From: Acidobacteriaceae bacterium
Lineage (GTDB): Bacteria; Acidobacteriota; Terriglobia; Terriglobales; Acidobacteriaceae
Length of the DNA stretch: 64,000 nt
Direction of reading: 5' to 3'
Assembly (NCBI GenBank): GCA_003151335.1
Contig: PLXE01000047.1
Location: 119,928 to 183,927 of the forward strand
Notes under the pieces: generated by a model
Database searches by the model: none
The model's input: the letters and a program-made list of their open reading frames with translations, nothing else
What the model was told of the DNA's origin: nothing
In this document: positions 28,846 to 36,485 of the stretch, in pieces
How positions within the stretch are numbered: the stretch's first letter is position 1
Layout: every line of letters begins with the position of its first letter
Position numbers and translations under genes: made by a program

Positions 28846-30735
28846 CTAGTGTCTGACGGGGAGGCCTACCCCACCTTTGCCCTTCTGCATGGCTTGGGTG
28901 ATTGAGCCGTCTGCGTTATGTGCGACGTTGTGGCACACCAAGGTGCAAGTATTCGTGGCGCGCGTGTAGGAGACCGGCGTGCCACCATTGGCAGCAACCA
29001 CGTTGATGTCGAAGTTCCCCAGCCGCTCGCCGGAGATGGTCCCGCTTCTTGCGCCCATGCCGTGGGCGGTATGGCAAACCGAGCAGCTAAAGCCGGTGTT
29101 GATGTGGTCACCGTGATGGTTCCAGCTTGCATTGGAGACGACGTTGCTTAGGTCGTGGCATTTGCCGCACATCGCGTACGGGCCTTTAAAGCTCAAGTCA
29201 GGATTCGGGAACAGGTTCGTGATCAACTGACCCGGCGCAGGCGCCTGGCTGAATTCATAACCCCTCTCCAGGATGTGGGTGTGGGTCGATCCGTGCGGAC
29301 CGCTGGCGCCTATTCCTCCAAATTCCCGGTTGTCGTCGCTATTGTGGCAATCGGTGCAGAAGATCTGGGTGCCCATGGCGCGGCCATGGGTGGTGCCGCC
29401 ATTTTCATCCAACATAATCTGGAGCAAGCTGGGCTGGGGCAGCGGACTGCTGCGGGCGTGCGTCACCGGATGGCTGGAAGTGGCGGTGGCGCTGAATTGC
29501 GGGATGACATTCAGCGGATCGTTGGCCGAAACCGCTCGCAGCGGCAGATATCCGAAAACAGGATTGGAAACTTTGCCGGTACTATTGCCGTGACAGCGCA
29601 GGCAATTCTCATATTGATTAACCACAGGATTGACAATGGTGGTGCCGTCTGACGCGCTGAGGCCGGCCACTCCGGTCTGCGAAACCCGTATGGCCGGAGG
29701 CGGCGGGAAGGTTGTCACCTGCTGCGACCCGTGTCCGTTATGACAATCGGCGCAGGTGGCGTGCCGATTGTTGTTGAGCAGCACATCTTCGGCCGCATCG
29801 TGGACATTTTGCCCCACGGGAAAAGGATGGCCCGTCTTGGCGAACTCGGCAAAGACATTGGGAATGGCCGGAGTCAGGTTGGTGCCGCCATTGTGGCAGC
29901 CGGTGCAGTCCTGCTCATTCTGCCCGTGCAACAATCGCGCCGGCCCCAGCGCATTATGCGGGGTGTGGCAGGAGATGCAAGCGTTGCTGGCCACCGTGCC
30001 GTAGTTTCCCAGGTTCGCCGCCAGCGCCACTTTGTTGGTCGCCAGATTGTGCGCGCTGGTATCCCATCCCGCCAGCGGATTGACCTGATTGGAGATGGTC
30101 CGGTTGGGATCGTGGCAGGCCAGGCACATCTGCGCCTTGGAGCTGTCACGCACAAGAAAGTTCTGCGATTGCAGATCGATCGCTTGCACGTGCGCGTTGT
30201 GGCAGGACGTGCACTCGATGTTCCCGTTGATCAGCCTCACCTTCCCCAGCGGATCGCCGGTCTTGCCTTGCGAAACCAACGACTTAATCAAGTCAATCGT
30301 GTCCTTGATGGGCAACTGCAAGCTGAAAGGATGCGAACTCTGCAGGTTCGTTCCCAACACATCCTGGGCGTTCATGGAGCCCGTCATCGTGATCTGCCCG
30401 GAAACAATCGTGTTGCCCACGGCGACGGTCCCGTCGTGGCAGCTCAAGCACAAATTGCTGTCCGAGCCCAGCACCGGCTGCTGGCCTTTCTGGTGATAGG
30501 TGGTGCTGTTATAAAGCTGATAGGTGGCCTTGGTCTGCGTCTGGTTCCACAGCGACATGCCGGTGGCTAATCCGGAGTGGGGAGCGTGGCAGTAGGAACA
30601 CGATCCCGGCCGGGCGCCGGTAATCGGCGACTTGCTGCCCGGCGAGAGATCATGGGTGCCAATCACATCACCCGTGATTTGTGCCAGCAGGGGAATCCCC
30701 ACCAGCAGGAACGCGAGCAGCCATGCGCGCCTCAC
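28846..30735 (-). CDS. Secreted multiheme cytochrome c with 11 CxxCH and one CxxxCH site
   Basis: The 629-residue product starts with a signal peptide (RRAWLLAFLLVGIPLLAQ). It contains CSYCH, CLSCH, CTSCH, CLACH, CISCH, CTGCH, CADCH, CLRCH, CTDCH, CGKCH and CSVCH, plus a final CTLVCH (CxxxCH). Twelve hemes are therefore possible. Extra histidines such as the HAPH and HTPH motifs can serve as distal ligands. It should carry electrons in the periplasm or at the cell surface. The GTG start overlaps the NHL gene stop in a GTGA arrangement, so the two proteins are probably made together. Its N-terminal heme region resembles that of the tetraheme protein at 35035-35916. Confidence 0.92.
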   Translation of the reverse strand: MRRAWLLAFLLVGIPLLAQITGDVIGTHDLSPGSKSPITGARPGSCSYCHAPHSGLATGMSLWNQTQTKATYQLYNSTTYHQKGQQPVLGSDSNLCLSCHDGTVAVGNTIVSGQITMTGSMNAQDVLGTNLQSSHPFSLQLPIKDTIDLIKSLVSQGKTGDPLGKVRLINGNIECTSCHNAHVQAIDLQSQNFLVRDSSKAQMCLACHDPNRTISNQVNPLAGWDTSAHNLATNKVALAANLGNYGTVASNACISCHTPHNALGPARLLHGQNEQDCTGCHNGGTNLTPAIPNVFAEFAKTGHPFPVGQNVHDAAEDVLLNNNRHATCADCHNGHGSQQVTTFPPPPAIRVSQTGVAGLSASDGTTIVNPVVNQYENCLRCHGNSTGKVSNPVFGYLPLRAVSANDPLNVIPQFSATATSSHPVTHARSSPLPQPSLLQIMLDENGGTTHGRAMGTQIFCTDCHNSDDNREFGGIGASGPHGSTHTHILERGYEFSQAPAPGQLITNLFPNPDLSFKGPYAMCGKCHDLSNVVSNASWNHHGDHINTGFSCSVCHTAHGMGARSGTISGERLGNFDINVVAANGGTPVSYTRATNTCTLVCHNVAHNADGSITQAMQKGKGGVGLPVRH

Positions 30736-31856
30736 TGGGAGCCTCCCTTGGCCGGCTTCGCCAAGCCGTAATAACGGAACACTTGCACCCGCCGATTGAA
30801 CGAATCGACTACAAAGATGCGATCGTCACCATCGATGAACAGCCCCGCCGGCAGCTGGAATTCGCCGGCGCCGGTGCCGCGCTCGCCGAAGGTGTACAGC
30901 AACTCGCCTTCACGGTCGAACACCTGCACCACGCCCCACAGCCCATCCACCACGTAGAGGTCGCCTTCCGAGTCAAAGCCCACGCCCTTGGGACGGAACA
31001 TGGTGCCCGACTGATCGCCGAGCTGCCCAACCGCGTACTGAAACTGTCCTGAGCGGTCCAGCACCTGCACGCGGAAGTTCATCGCGTCCACCACCACCAG
31101 GTTGTCGCTGTGCAGCCGCAGTTCGGTGGGGTAGTTGAACTCGCCCTTGCCATCGCCGTTGCTGCCGATGGTTTGCAGCACGCCGCCCTGCATGTCGGTG
31201 ACGAAGATCTTGTTGCGCAGCGTGTCGGTGACATAGATCCGCTGCGCCGCCGAATCCACCGCAATTCCCGTGGGACGCTTGAAGAAACCTTCGCCGCCCT
31301 TCAGGCTGCCGATTGCCCGCTGAAATTTGCCGTCGGAGTTGAAGACAAACACCTTGCCTGCCTCCGAATCGGTCACGTAGATGTTGTCTTGGGCATCCAC
31401 GGCGACGCACTGCGGCGTCAGCATGGGATCTTTGCCCTTATCTACGCGCGACAGGAACTTGTACTTCTGCTGCGGGAAGTCGAAGATGTGGACGCCGAAG
31501 GCGCCCGGGTCGCTCACGATGATGCGGCCGCGGGAATCGGTGGCGATGCTGTAGGGTCGGACAAGGCTGTGGAATTCCGGCTCGCCGGCCACGAAGTCGA
31601 GCACCTTCTTCCAGAAGGTACGCTTGGGTTGCACTTCGCGTGCGGAGTGGAAGCTGCGTTCGTAGGTGAACTTGCGGCCGCCCAGCAGCTGCATTTCAGG
31701 CGGAGTCGGCTCGGGTGTGACCTGTTGTTTTTTTTCTTTAGACGCCGCCGCCCCCGATGCCAGCAGCACCAAGGTGACGACTACGATCTGGAGTGCCTTC
31801 CACCGCAAAGCCGGACACGACCCATCAGAAAAAGTTGAAGTAACGCGATACACCAA
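30732..31856 (-). CDS. Secreted NHL-repeat beta-propeller protein (first of two)
   Basis: The product is up to 374 residues. A hydrophobic signal segment (ALQIVVVTLVLLASGAAAS) precedes about six NHL blades, each with a pattern like PRGIxxDSxGxxYVxD, for example VAVDAQDNIYVTDSEAGKVF and GIAVDSAAQRIYVTDTLRNK. NHL propellers bind proteins or ligands and often lie beside multiheme cytochrome genes. The start is uncertain. TTG 31856 overlaps the upstream barrel gene by 32 bases, while TTG 31808 would give a compact signal peptide. The stop overlaps the cytochrome start. Confidence 0.85.
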   Translation of the reverse strand: MVYRVTSTFSDGSCPALRWKALQIVVVTLVLLASGAAASKEKKQQVTPEPTPPEMQLLGGRKFTYERSFHSAREVQPKRTFWKKVLDFVAGEPEFHSLVRPYSIATDSRGRIIVSDPGAFGVHIFDFPQQKYKFLSRVDKGKDPMLTPQCVAVDAQDNIYVTDSEAGKVFVFNSDGKFQRAIGSLKGGEGFFKRPTGIAVDSAAQRIYVTDTLRNKIFVTDMQGGVLQTIGSNGDGKGEFNYPTELRLHSDNLVVVDAMNFRVQVLDRSGQFQYAVGQLGDQSGTMFRPKGVGFDSEGDLYVVDGLWGVVQVFDREGELLYTFGERGTGAGEFQLPAGLFIDGDDRIFVVDSFNRRVQVFRYYGLAKPAKGGSQ

Positions 31857-33735
31857 AGTATATCGAGTTTACGTTACTTGCTGGTACGCCGGAGGCACTA
31901 AATCCCTGCACCAGCCGTCCGTATCCGCCGTTGAAGGTGAGCTTCCTGAACTGGTAATTGCCGTTGATGAAAACCTGTTCATTGTGATTGGCGGAGAATA
32001 TCAAACCATTGACGGTGTTGCTGTCGGACCGGGAGAAACTGGTGGCCAGCGAAAGGCGCCGTATCGGCGTAGTTCCCAGCGAAAACGAGTAACCAGAGCC
32101 GCCGTAGAGCAGCAGCCATTCCGGCGGGATGACTCCGGGAGGGAGGTTAGGAGGCGGGGTGATTCCGTTCCCACTCAGCAATCCATATCCATTCATTTTG
32201 GCGTAACTGGCGGCCAGCGTAAGCCGGCGGGCTCCCAGGCTGGTGGAAAAGCTCTCCCCGCCATTTCCAGTGCCCGGCTGGTTGGTCAACGCGCTATGCG
32301 AAGCAGCCGCGCTCGCCGTCCAGATGATCCGCCCGAAGCGGTGCCGCACGCTCGCCGAGTAAACGTAAAACGAGTTCATGTAGGTCAGCAGGAAGCTCTG
32401 TACGTTCTGGGCATAACTGACATTGCCGCCCACCGTCCAGTCCGCGAAGCTCCGGCTGTAGCCCAGGTCCGTGCTGAAGCTGAGCGCATTGCCAATTGAC
32501 TGATCGGAAGTGTTATCAGCGACGTTTACCGAGGCATTGATGGAACCGCCGAGCAGCGGTCGGGTATAGACCAAGCCTGCCCCATAGCTGTTGGATCCGT
32601 AACTGTTTCCCAGGAAGGTTTGTTGGCGGCGCTGGGCCTCAAAATTCACCTGCAGATTGGGCGCAAGGGCATAGGCCCCATAGCCTGAGAGGTAGAGGGC
32701 GCTCGAGGATTGTTCCGTCTGCTGAAGTATTCCCCCGCTCTGTTGTCCCGTGGTTCCGCTGGCAGGCGCCTGCGCTCCGGTTGCGCCCTGCGAGGCGGGG
32801 CTGCCTCCCGGGAGGATGGACTGGTAAAGCGAGCCCGCGAGATTGTCGCTGTAGCCCATGGACACCGACAGACTGAGCTTTTGCGTGGGGGTGATTCCGG
32901 CAGCGGCATTCAGCGTGTCGATGGTACCGTTGAAACCGTAACCGAGATAGTTGGAGTCGATATAGGAACGCGAGAAACTGGCGGACGCCGAACCGTGCAT
33001 GGGCAACATGTGGGAGGCGCTGACGAACCAGGAGTTGTTATTGGAGGTGACACTTTCAATCGTGTCGTTCCCAAACACCAGCGGAATCTCAGAAACGGAG
33101 CTTCCGACGCTGTAACCTGCGTTCAGGTTGAAACCGGCGATGGAGTAGTTGGACCGCAGGTTGAAGTTGTGGTAGCCGTTGCTGCCATTCTGGCCGGCGC
33201 CCAGCACGCTGTATTCGCTGCTGCCGGTGTTGAAATTCGCGCTCAAGCTCGGCAAGCCTGGCAGGAATGCACCCCAACCAATGCCGAACCCTTGACCACT
33301 GCCGCGGGTGGTGTAGTTCGGCACCCCGGGAATTCCGAAATTTCCCTCGCTGTCCCAGGATTTGGCAAAGGTGATCGATCCGGGGAAGTGACTGCCTCCA
33401 AAGATGCCGCTGTTGAACTCGAAGCCGCTGCTGTTAAACAGCGAACGCGACTCGGAGTTCTGCGACGACTGGTCGTAGTAGGGCGAAAAGTTGAAGTTGA
33501 CAAAGTTGGGATTGTAATAGAAACCGGACAGGGTCCCGTTGCCGTTGAGATTCAGGGCGTGGCTGGAGCTAATGTCGCTTCCCCAAACGTCGTTATAGCC
33601 TGCGCCAACGACGCCGTTCAGGTTGGTGCTGAGCTCGCCAATCTGGATTTGCGCAGCAGCGGGGAGGGTCAGAAAAAGAAGCCCTGCTATGGATGCGTGC
33701 CAAGAAAATGTCCGCAGGATACGGTGGAAGGGCAC
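31825..33735 (-). CDS. Putative outer-membrane beta-barrel (porin-like) protein of the cytochrome locus
   Basis: The product of about 636 residues has a signal peptide ending LFLTLPAAAQ and then long alternating polar/aromatic strands (for example VGGNVSYAQNVQSFLLTYMN and YVYSASVRHRFGRIIWTASA). It ends IYFGVSRYFNFF, a C-terminal Phe of the kind BAM recognises. Several features suggest a large barrel: many Gly/Ser/Asn turns, no Cys, and no plug or TonB box. Because cytochrome, propeller and foldase genes surround it, I infer an MtrB-like sheath. The only start that fits the signal peptide is GTG 33735, which lies inside a repeat element. A longer frame to 33927 reads through that repeat. Confidence 0.75.
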   Translation of the reverse strand: MPFHRILRTFSWHASIAGLLFLTLPAAAQIQIGELSTNLNGVVGAGYNDVWGSDISSSHALNLNGNGTLSGFYYNPNFVNFNFSPYYDQSSQNSESRSLFNSSGFEFNSGIFGGSHFPGSITFAKSWDSEGNFGIPGVPNYTTRGSGQGFGIGWGAFLPGLPSLSANFNTGSSEYSVLGAGQNGSNGYHNFNLRSNYSIAGFNLNAGYSVGSSVSEIPLVFGNDTIESVTSNNNSWFVSASHMLPMHGSASASFSRSYIDSNYLGYGFNGTIDTLNAAAGITPTQKLSLSVSMGYSDNLAGSLYQSILPGGSPASQGATGAQAPASGTTGQQSGGILQQTEQSSSALYLSGYGAYALAPNLQVNFEAQRRQQTFLGNSYGSNSYGAGLVYTRPLLGGSINASVNVADNTSDQSIGNALSFSTDLGYSRSFADWTVGGNVSYAQNVQSFLLTYMNSFYVYSASVRHRFGRIIWTASAAASHSALTNQPGTGNGGESFSTSLGARRLTLAASYAKMNGYGLLSGNGITPPPNLPPGVIPPEWLLLYGGSGYSFSLGTTPIRRLSLATSFSRSDSNTVNGLIFSANHNEQVFINGNYQFRKLTFNGGYGRLVQGFSASGVPASNVNSIYFGVSRYFNFF

Positions 33736-33867
33736 GGCTTCAGCCGTGCCGCAAGAAGTGTCTAGCAACCGGGCTTTAGCCCTGGTGGCCAATCGGGTAA
33801 TCGCCGTGGCTAAAGCCATTTTGGAGCCCACACCATTTCGCCCGGCTAAAGCCCGGCGCTTCCACCG
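33722..33867. repeat. MITE-like element with CGGTGGAAG terminal inverted repeats
   Basis: CGGTGGAAG at 33722-33730 is matched by CTTCCACCG at 33859-33867. Internal palindromes include GGCACGGCTTCAGCCGTGCC and several GGCTTTAGCC / GGCTAAAGCC units. The first of these is shared with the element at 59320-59451. It spans the 5' end of the beta-barrel gene. Confidence 0.65.
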
Positions 33868-33938
33868 CAGGCAGGAGATCTTTTCCGCAGCCACCCCAAA
33901 CAACGCATTGCAAGTGCTCCTCCACACGGCATCAGCCC

Positions 33939-34970
33939 CTACAGCACTTCCACCTTGGCGTTTTGCCGCAGCTTCTTGTCCAGGGCGGCGCGCACGTCGT
34001 TGGTCTTCTTGGTCTGCAGTTGCTTCATGAGCTGGGCCTTCACATCCTCAAACTTGATCTTGCCCGCGGGAACATGCTGGTTCAGCCGCACGATGGCGTA
34101 GGCATTTTCAATCTGTATAAGGCTGGTGATTTGGCCCGCCTGCATGGTCAGCAGCGCCTTCACCATGTCAGGCGGAAGCTTGGCCCGGTCCACTTTGTGG
34201 TGGTCGCCCATCATCACCCGGTAATCGTCCTCAGAGATTTTCTCCGCCAGAATCCCGAACTGCTCGTAGGTCTTGGTCGCCTTGGCCTGCTTCAGCGCGT
34301 CATCAGCCTTCTTACGGGCTTCTTTCAACTGCGCCGGTGTGGCATTATCGGGAGGAAGAATCGAAATGGTCTGGATGGCGAACGCCTCCGCATACTGGAA
34401 GCTGGCGGGATTCTTGTCGTAGTAGGCTCTGGCTTCGGCGACGGTGACCTTGGACTTGCTCTCCACGTCGCTCTTCAGCAGGGCTTCGATCAGCAGCGAG
34501 CGCCGGATCTTCTCGCGCACCGCCTGCTCCGAGCCGTGAAACTCCGCTTGCACAAAATTGTTATATTCCCCCGGCGTGGAAAACTGCTTGCGGAAATCCG
34601 CTTCAGCGCGGTTCAAACGCTCCGCCGGGATCGTGATCTTGCGCCGTTGCCCCTCTTGATACAGCAGCTCCTCAAAGATGATCATCTGCATCGCGCCCTG
34701 GCGAATCTGCGGCTCCATCTCCTGGGGCACATTGCCGTTGTGCTGCCGGGCGTAGGGGAAGATGGCGAACATCTCGCGCTGTAGGTCGCGGTCCGTCAGC
34801 ACCGTGCCGTTAACCCGCGCAACTGGTTTGCCAGTTATTACCATCGCCGGGGCTGGAGCGCCCGGCCGGGCTGGCTGCGAAACCGCCGTGGGTGCGTGGG
34901 AGGCGACTTGTGCCCAAGAGGCAGCTACCGCCAGAAAGACCAGTGCGAAGATTGTTAGCTTGTACTTCAT
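33939..34970 (-). CDS. PpiC/SurA-like periplasmic peptidyl-prolyl isomerase foldase
   Basis: The 343-residue product has a signal peptide (YKLTIFALVFLAVAASWAQ), a SurA-N-like helical chaperone region (VARVNGTVLTDRDLQREMFA, about 50-190) and a C-terminal parvulin-like region (about 200-320, with FGILAEKISEDDY and INTAYAIV-like strands). It probably assists folding of the adjacent outer-membrane barrel or of cytochromes. Start ATG 34970 follows GAGGAA directly. It is separated from the upstream tetraheme gene by a strong terminator, so expression depends on read-through or its own promoter. Confidence 0.85.
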   Translation of the reverse strand: MKYKLTIFALVFLAVAASWAQVASHAPTAVSQPARPGAPAPAMVITGKPVARVNGTVLTDRDLQREMFAIFPYARQHNGNVPQEMEPQIRQGAMQMIIFEELLYQEGQRRKITIPAERLNRAEADFRKQFSTPGEYNNFVQAEFHGSEQAVREKIRRSLLIEALLKSDVESKSKVTVAEARAYYDKNPASFQYAEAFAIQTISILPPDNATPAQLKEARKKADDALKQAKATKTYEQFGILAEKISEDDYRVMMGDHHKVDRAKLPPDMVKALLTMQAGQITSLIQIENAYAIVRLNQHVPAGKIKFEDVKAQLMKQLQTKKTNDVRAALDKKLRQNAKVEVL

Positions 34971-34981
34971 TTCCTCACCCC

Positions 34982-35019
34982 GAAAAACTAAAAAATGGGG
35001 AGAGAGTTGCTCTCTCCCC
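34982..35019 (-). terminator. Intrinsic terminator after the tetraheme cytochrome gene
   Basis: On the minus strand GGGGAGAGAG-CAA-CTCTCTCCCC forms a perfect 10-bp stem with a 3-base loop. A T-rich tract (ATTTTTTAGTTTTT) follows. It starts 16 bases after the cytochrome stop and ends just before the ribosome binding site of the foldase gene, so it can hold down foldase and barrel expression relative to the cytochrome. Confidence 0.9.
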
Positions 35020-35034
35020 AAGGTTTGACAACGA

Positions 35035-35916
35035 CTAGAAGGTGGTTCCAGCCGTGCCATTGTTCATTTCGTTGGATTCGCCACCGTGGCACTCGCGGCA
35101 GAACTGCGCCGTCTGGTTGGCACCAGCGGTGCCGCTGCCCGGGTTGTAGGGAGCGCGCACGAAGAACATGGTCTGGTAGTAGCCGGAAGCCAGGCCGGAC
35201 TTCGTGCCGTGCGTGACCTTCACCACGTTCATGAGGTGCTGATTGTGGCAGGTGGTGCAGGTGACCACCGGGGTGCCGTTGTAGTTGCCGGGGCTCACGA
35301 AGAAGCCGTAGTTCTGCACGAACTGATACATCTTCGTTCCTGACGGCCAGGTGATTGCGCCGTTGACGATGGTGCAGTCCCAGTTGTAGGTTCCGCCGCA
35401 ACTGATGGCGGCATTCAGGCCCACCGGGTGATCGTTGAGGTAGTTGCCGGTCGTTGTTCCATCGTTTCCGAGCAGGGTCGGAATCGTGTTCCAGGTGCCG
35501 TAGTTAGAGGGCAGGGGCTCATAGACGGCGTTCTTCATCATGGCGCCCTTGGCCAGGTTGCCGTCATGGCAGCTCAGGCATAAGGTGATGTTGAGGTCAG
35601 GCGTGGTGGCGGTAAATCCAACCAGCGTCTCCGCGTAGTTCTGACCGGGACCGGTTCCGCCAAAGTAAAAAGTTTGGCCGACCAGCGAGACCACATCCTG
35701 GCCCCACAGGGCAACGTTGCCCGAAGTGGGGTCGGAGTGCTGGGCTGCGCCGTTGCCGTATGCGCCGCTGTGCGGAGCATGGCAGGCTGCGCAACCGCGG
35801 CCGTAGTTGAGGTGGGCGCCGAGGACGTCATTGCTCGGCGAGTAGCCGGGACCTTGCGCCATTACAAATGTCGCAGCGGCGAAGATCACGAGCGTAATTA
35901 ACATTACTTTTTTCAT
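35035..35916 (-). CDS. Secreted tetraheme cytochrome c
   Basis: The 293-residue product has a clean signal peptide (KKVMLITLVIFAAATFVMAQ). Four heme sites CAACH, CLSCH, CTTCH and CRECH are spread over the chain, with six further histidines (GAH, APH, QHS, DHP, NQH, THG) available as distal ligands. The spacers are rich in Gly, Asn, Tyr and Thr, as in surface-exposed or fibre-forming proteins. Start ATG 35916 follows AGGAG, and the gene has its own leader and terminator, which suggests high independent expression. I infer an extracellular electron carrier. Whether it polymerises like OmcE-type nanowire cytochromes is open. Confidence 0.92.
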   Translation of the reverse strand: MKKVMLITLVIFAAATFVMAQGPGYSPSNDVLGAHLNYGRGCAACHAPHSGAYGNGAAQHSDPTSGNVALWGQDVVSLVGQTFYFGGTGPGQNYAETLVGFTATTPDLNITLCLSCHDGNLAKGAMMKNAVYEPLPSNYGTWNTIPTLLGNDGTTTGNYLNDHPVGLNAAISCGGTYNWDCTIVNGAITWPSGTKMYQFVQNYGFFVSPGNYNGTPVVTCTTCHNQHLMNVVKVTHGTKSGLASGYYQTMFFVRAPYNPGSGTAGANQTAQFCRECHGGESNEMNNGTAGTTF

Positions 35917-35967
35917 TAGATCGATCTCCTGATTTGAAACTGCAGTTTTCATGATTTATGCCTGGAG

Positions 35968-36042
35968 ACCCTAGGCCCCGGCGGCCTCCGCACTTGGATA
36001 GTGCAACTAGGTAGCCGAAACTGAATGGTGCTTCAGTGGGGC
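35968..36042 (-). promoter_or_regulatory. Possible structured 5' leader of the tetraheme cytochrome gene
   Basis: On the minus strand three hairpins follow each other: ACTGAA-GCACCA-TTCAGT, GCACT-ATCCA-AGTGC, and AGGCC-GCCGG-GGCCT nested inside GGAG/CTCC. The stretch ends about 55 bases before the start codon. It could be a riboswitch or stability leader. I could not fit it to the GEMM c-di-GMP/cGAMP consensus by eye, so the function is unassigned. Confidence 0.35.
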
Positions 36043-36300
36043 CTTGGATTTCACTTAAGTCGCTGAAATAAATAATCTTATGGAGTTTGTCTTGGGAGGT
36101 GACGCGGCCTTCTCCATCCAGCGGGCTACGCTTAGGTGCGTGAAATGAACCATTTCCAAGGGCCGGGGGGCCAAATTCCGCAACCTGCGGCAGGGGCTAC
36201 GCCAAAGCAACGATTTTCCAGAAGCGGTTTCAGAATTGGTGTGGTCCAGTGGGCTCTCCGGGTAGAGCGGTGTGATGGGCGCGGATCGAGAGCGGGCTTA

Positions 36301-36367
36301 AGAGCTGTGCCGTCCTGAAGGACCGGGTCCAATTTCCCACTTTACCCATCGCTGAAGCGCTGGGCTA
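36301..36367 (-). repeat. Dispersed palindromic repeat, family B copy 2 (opposite orientation)
   Basis: On the minus strand it reads TAGCCCAGCGCTTCAGCGAT, GGGTAAAGTGGGAAATTGGA, then CCGGTCCTTCAGGACGGCAC. This parallels the 3' half of copies at 20128-20245 and 43961-44236. Confidence 0.7.
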
Positions 36368-36485
36368 ACCTCCTTCGCCACTTTCTTGGGCTGATTTTGC
36401 GTGTTTCGTACCACTTTTGCCGATACTAGGCCGCAGCACAGTCCTTGACGCGCCGCCGTTACCCAGCAGGACCTTGGTCTCGCCG

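Larger units (their letters stand above)
35917..36485. other. Intergenic region: structured leader plus repeat
   Basis: No gene is supported here. On the minus strand the 140 bases before the tetraheme start hold consecutive hairpins, annotated separately. Around 36301-36367 lies family B copy 2. Between them are short GC-rich palindromes such as GGCCGGGGGGCC near 36161-36172. The promoter for the tetraheme gene should be in the first 200 bases. Confidence 0.55.

Noticed and set aside
35968..36042. GEMM (cyclic dinucleotide) riboswitch
   Set aside because: Only scattered matches such as CCTAGGGTCTCC were seen. The conserved ACGCAAAGC-type core is missing on either strand, so it is kept only as an unassigned structured leader.
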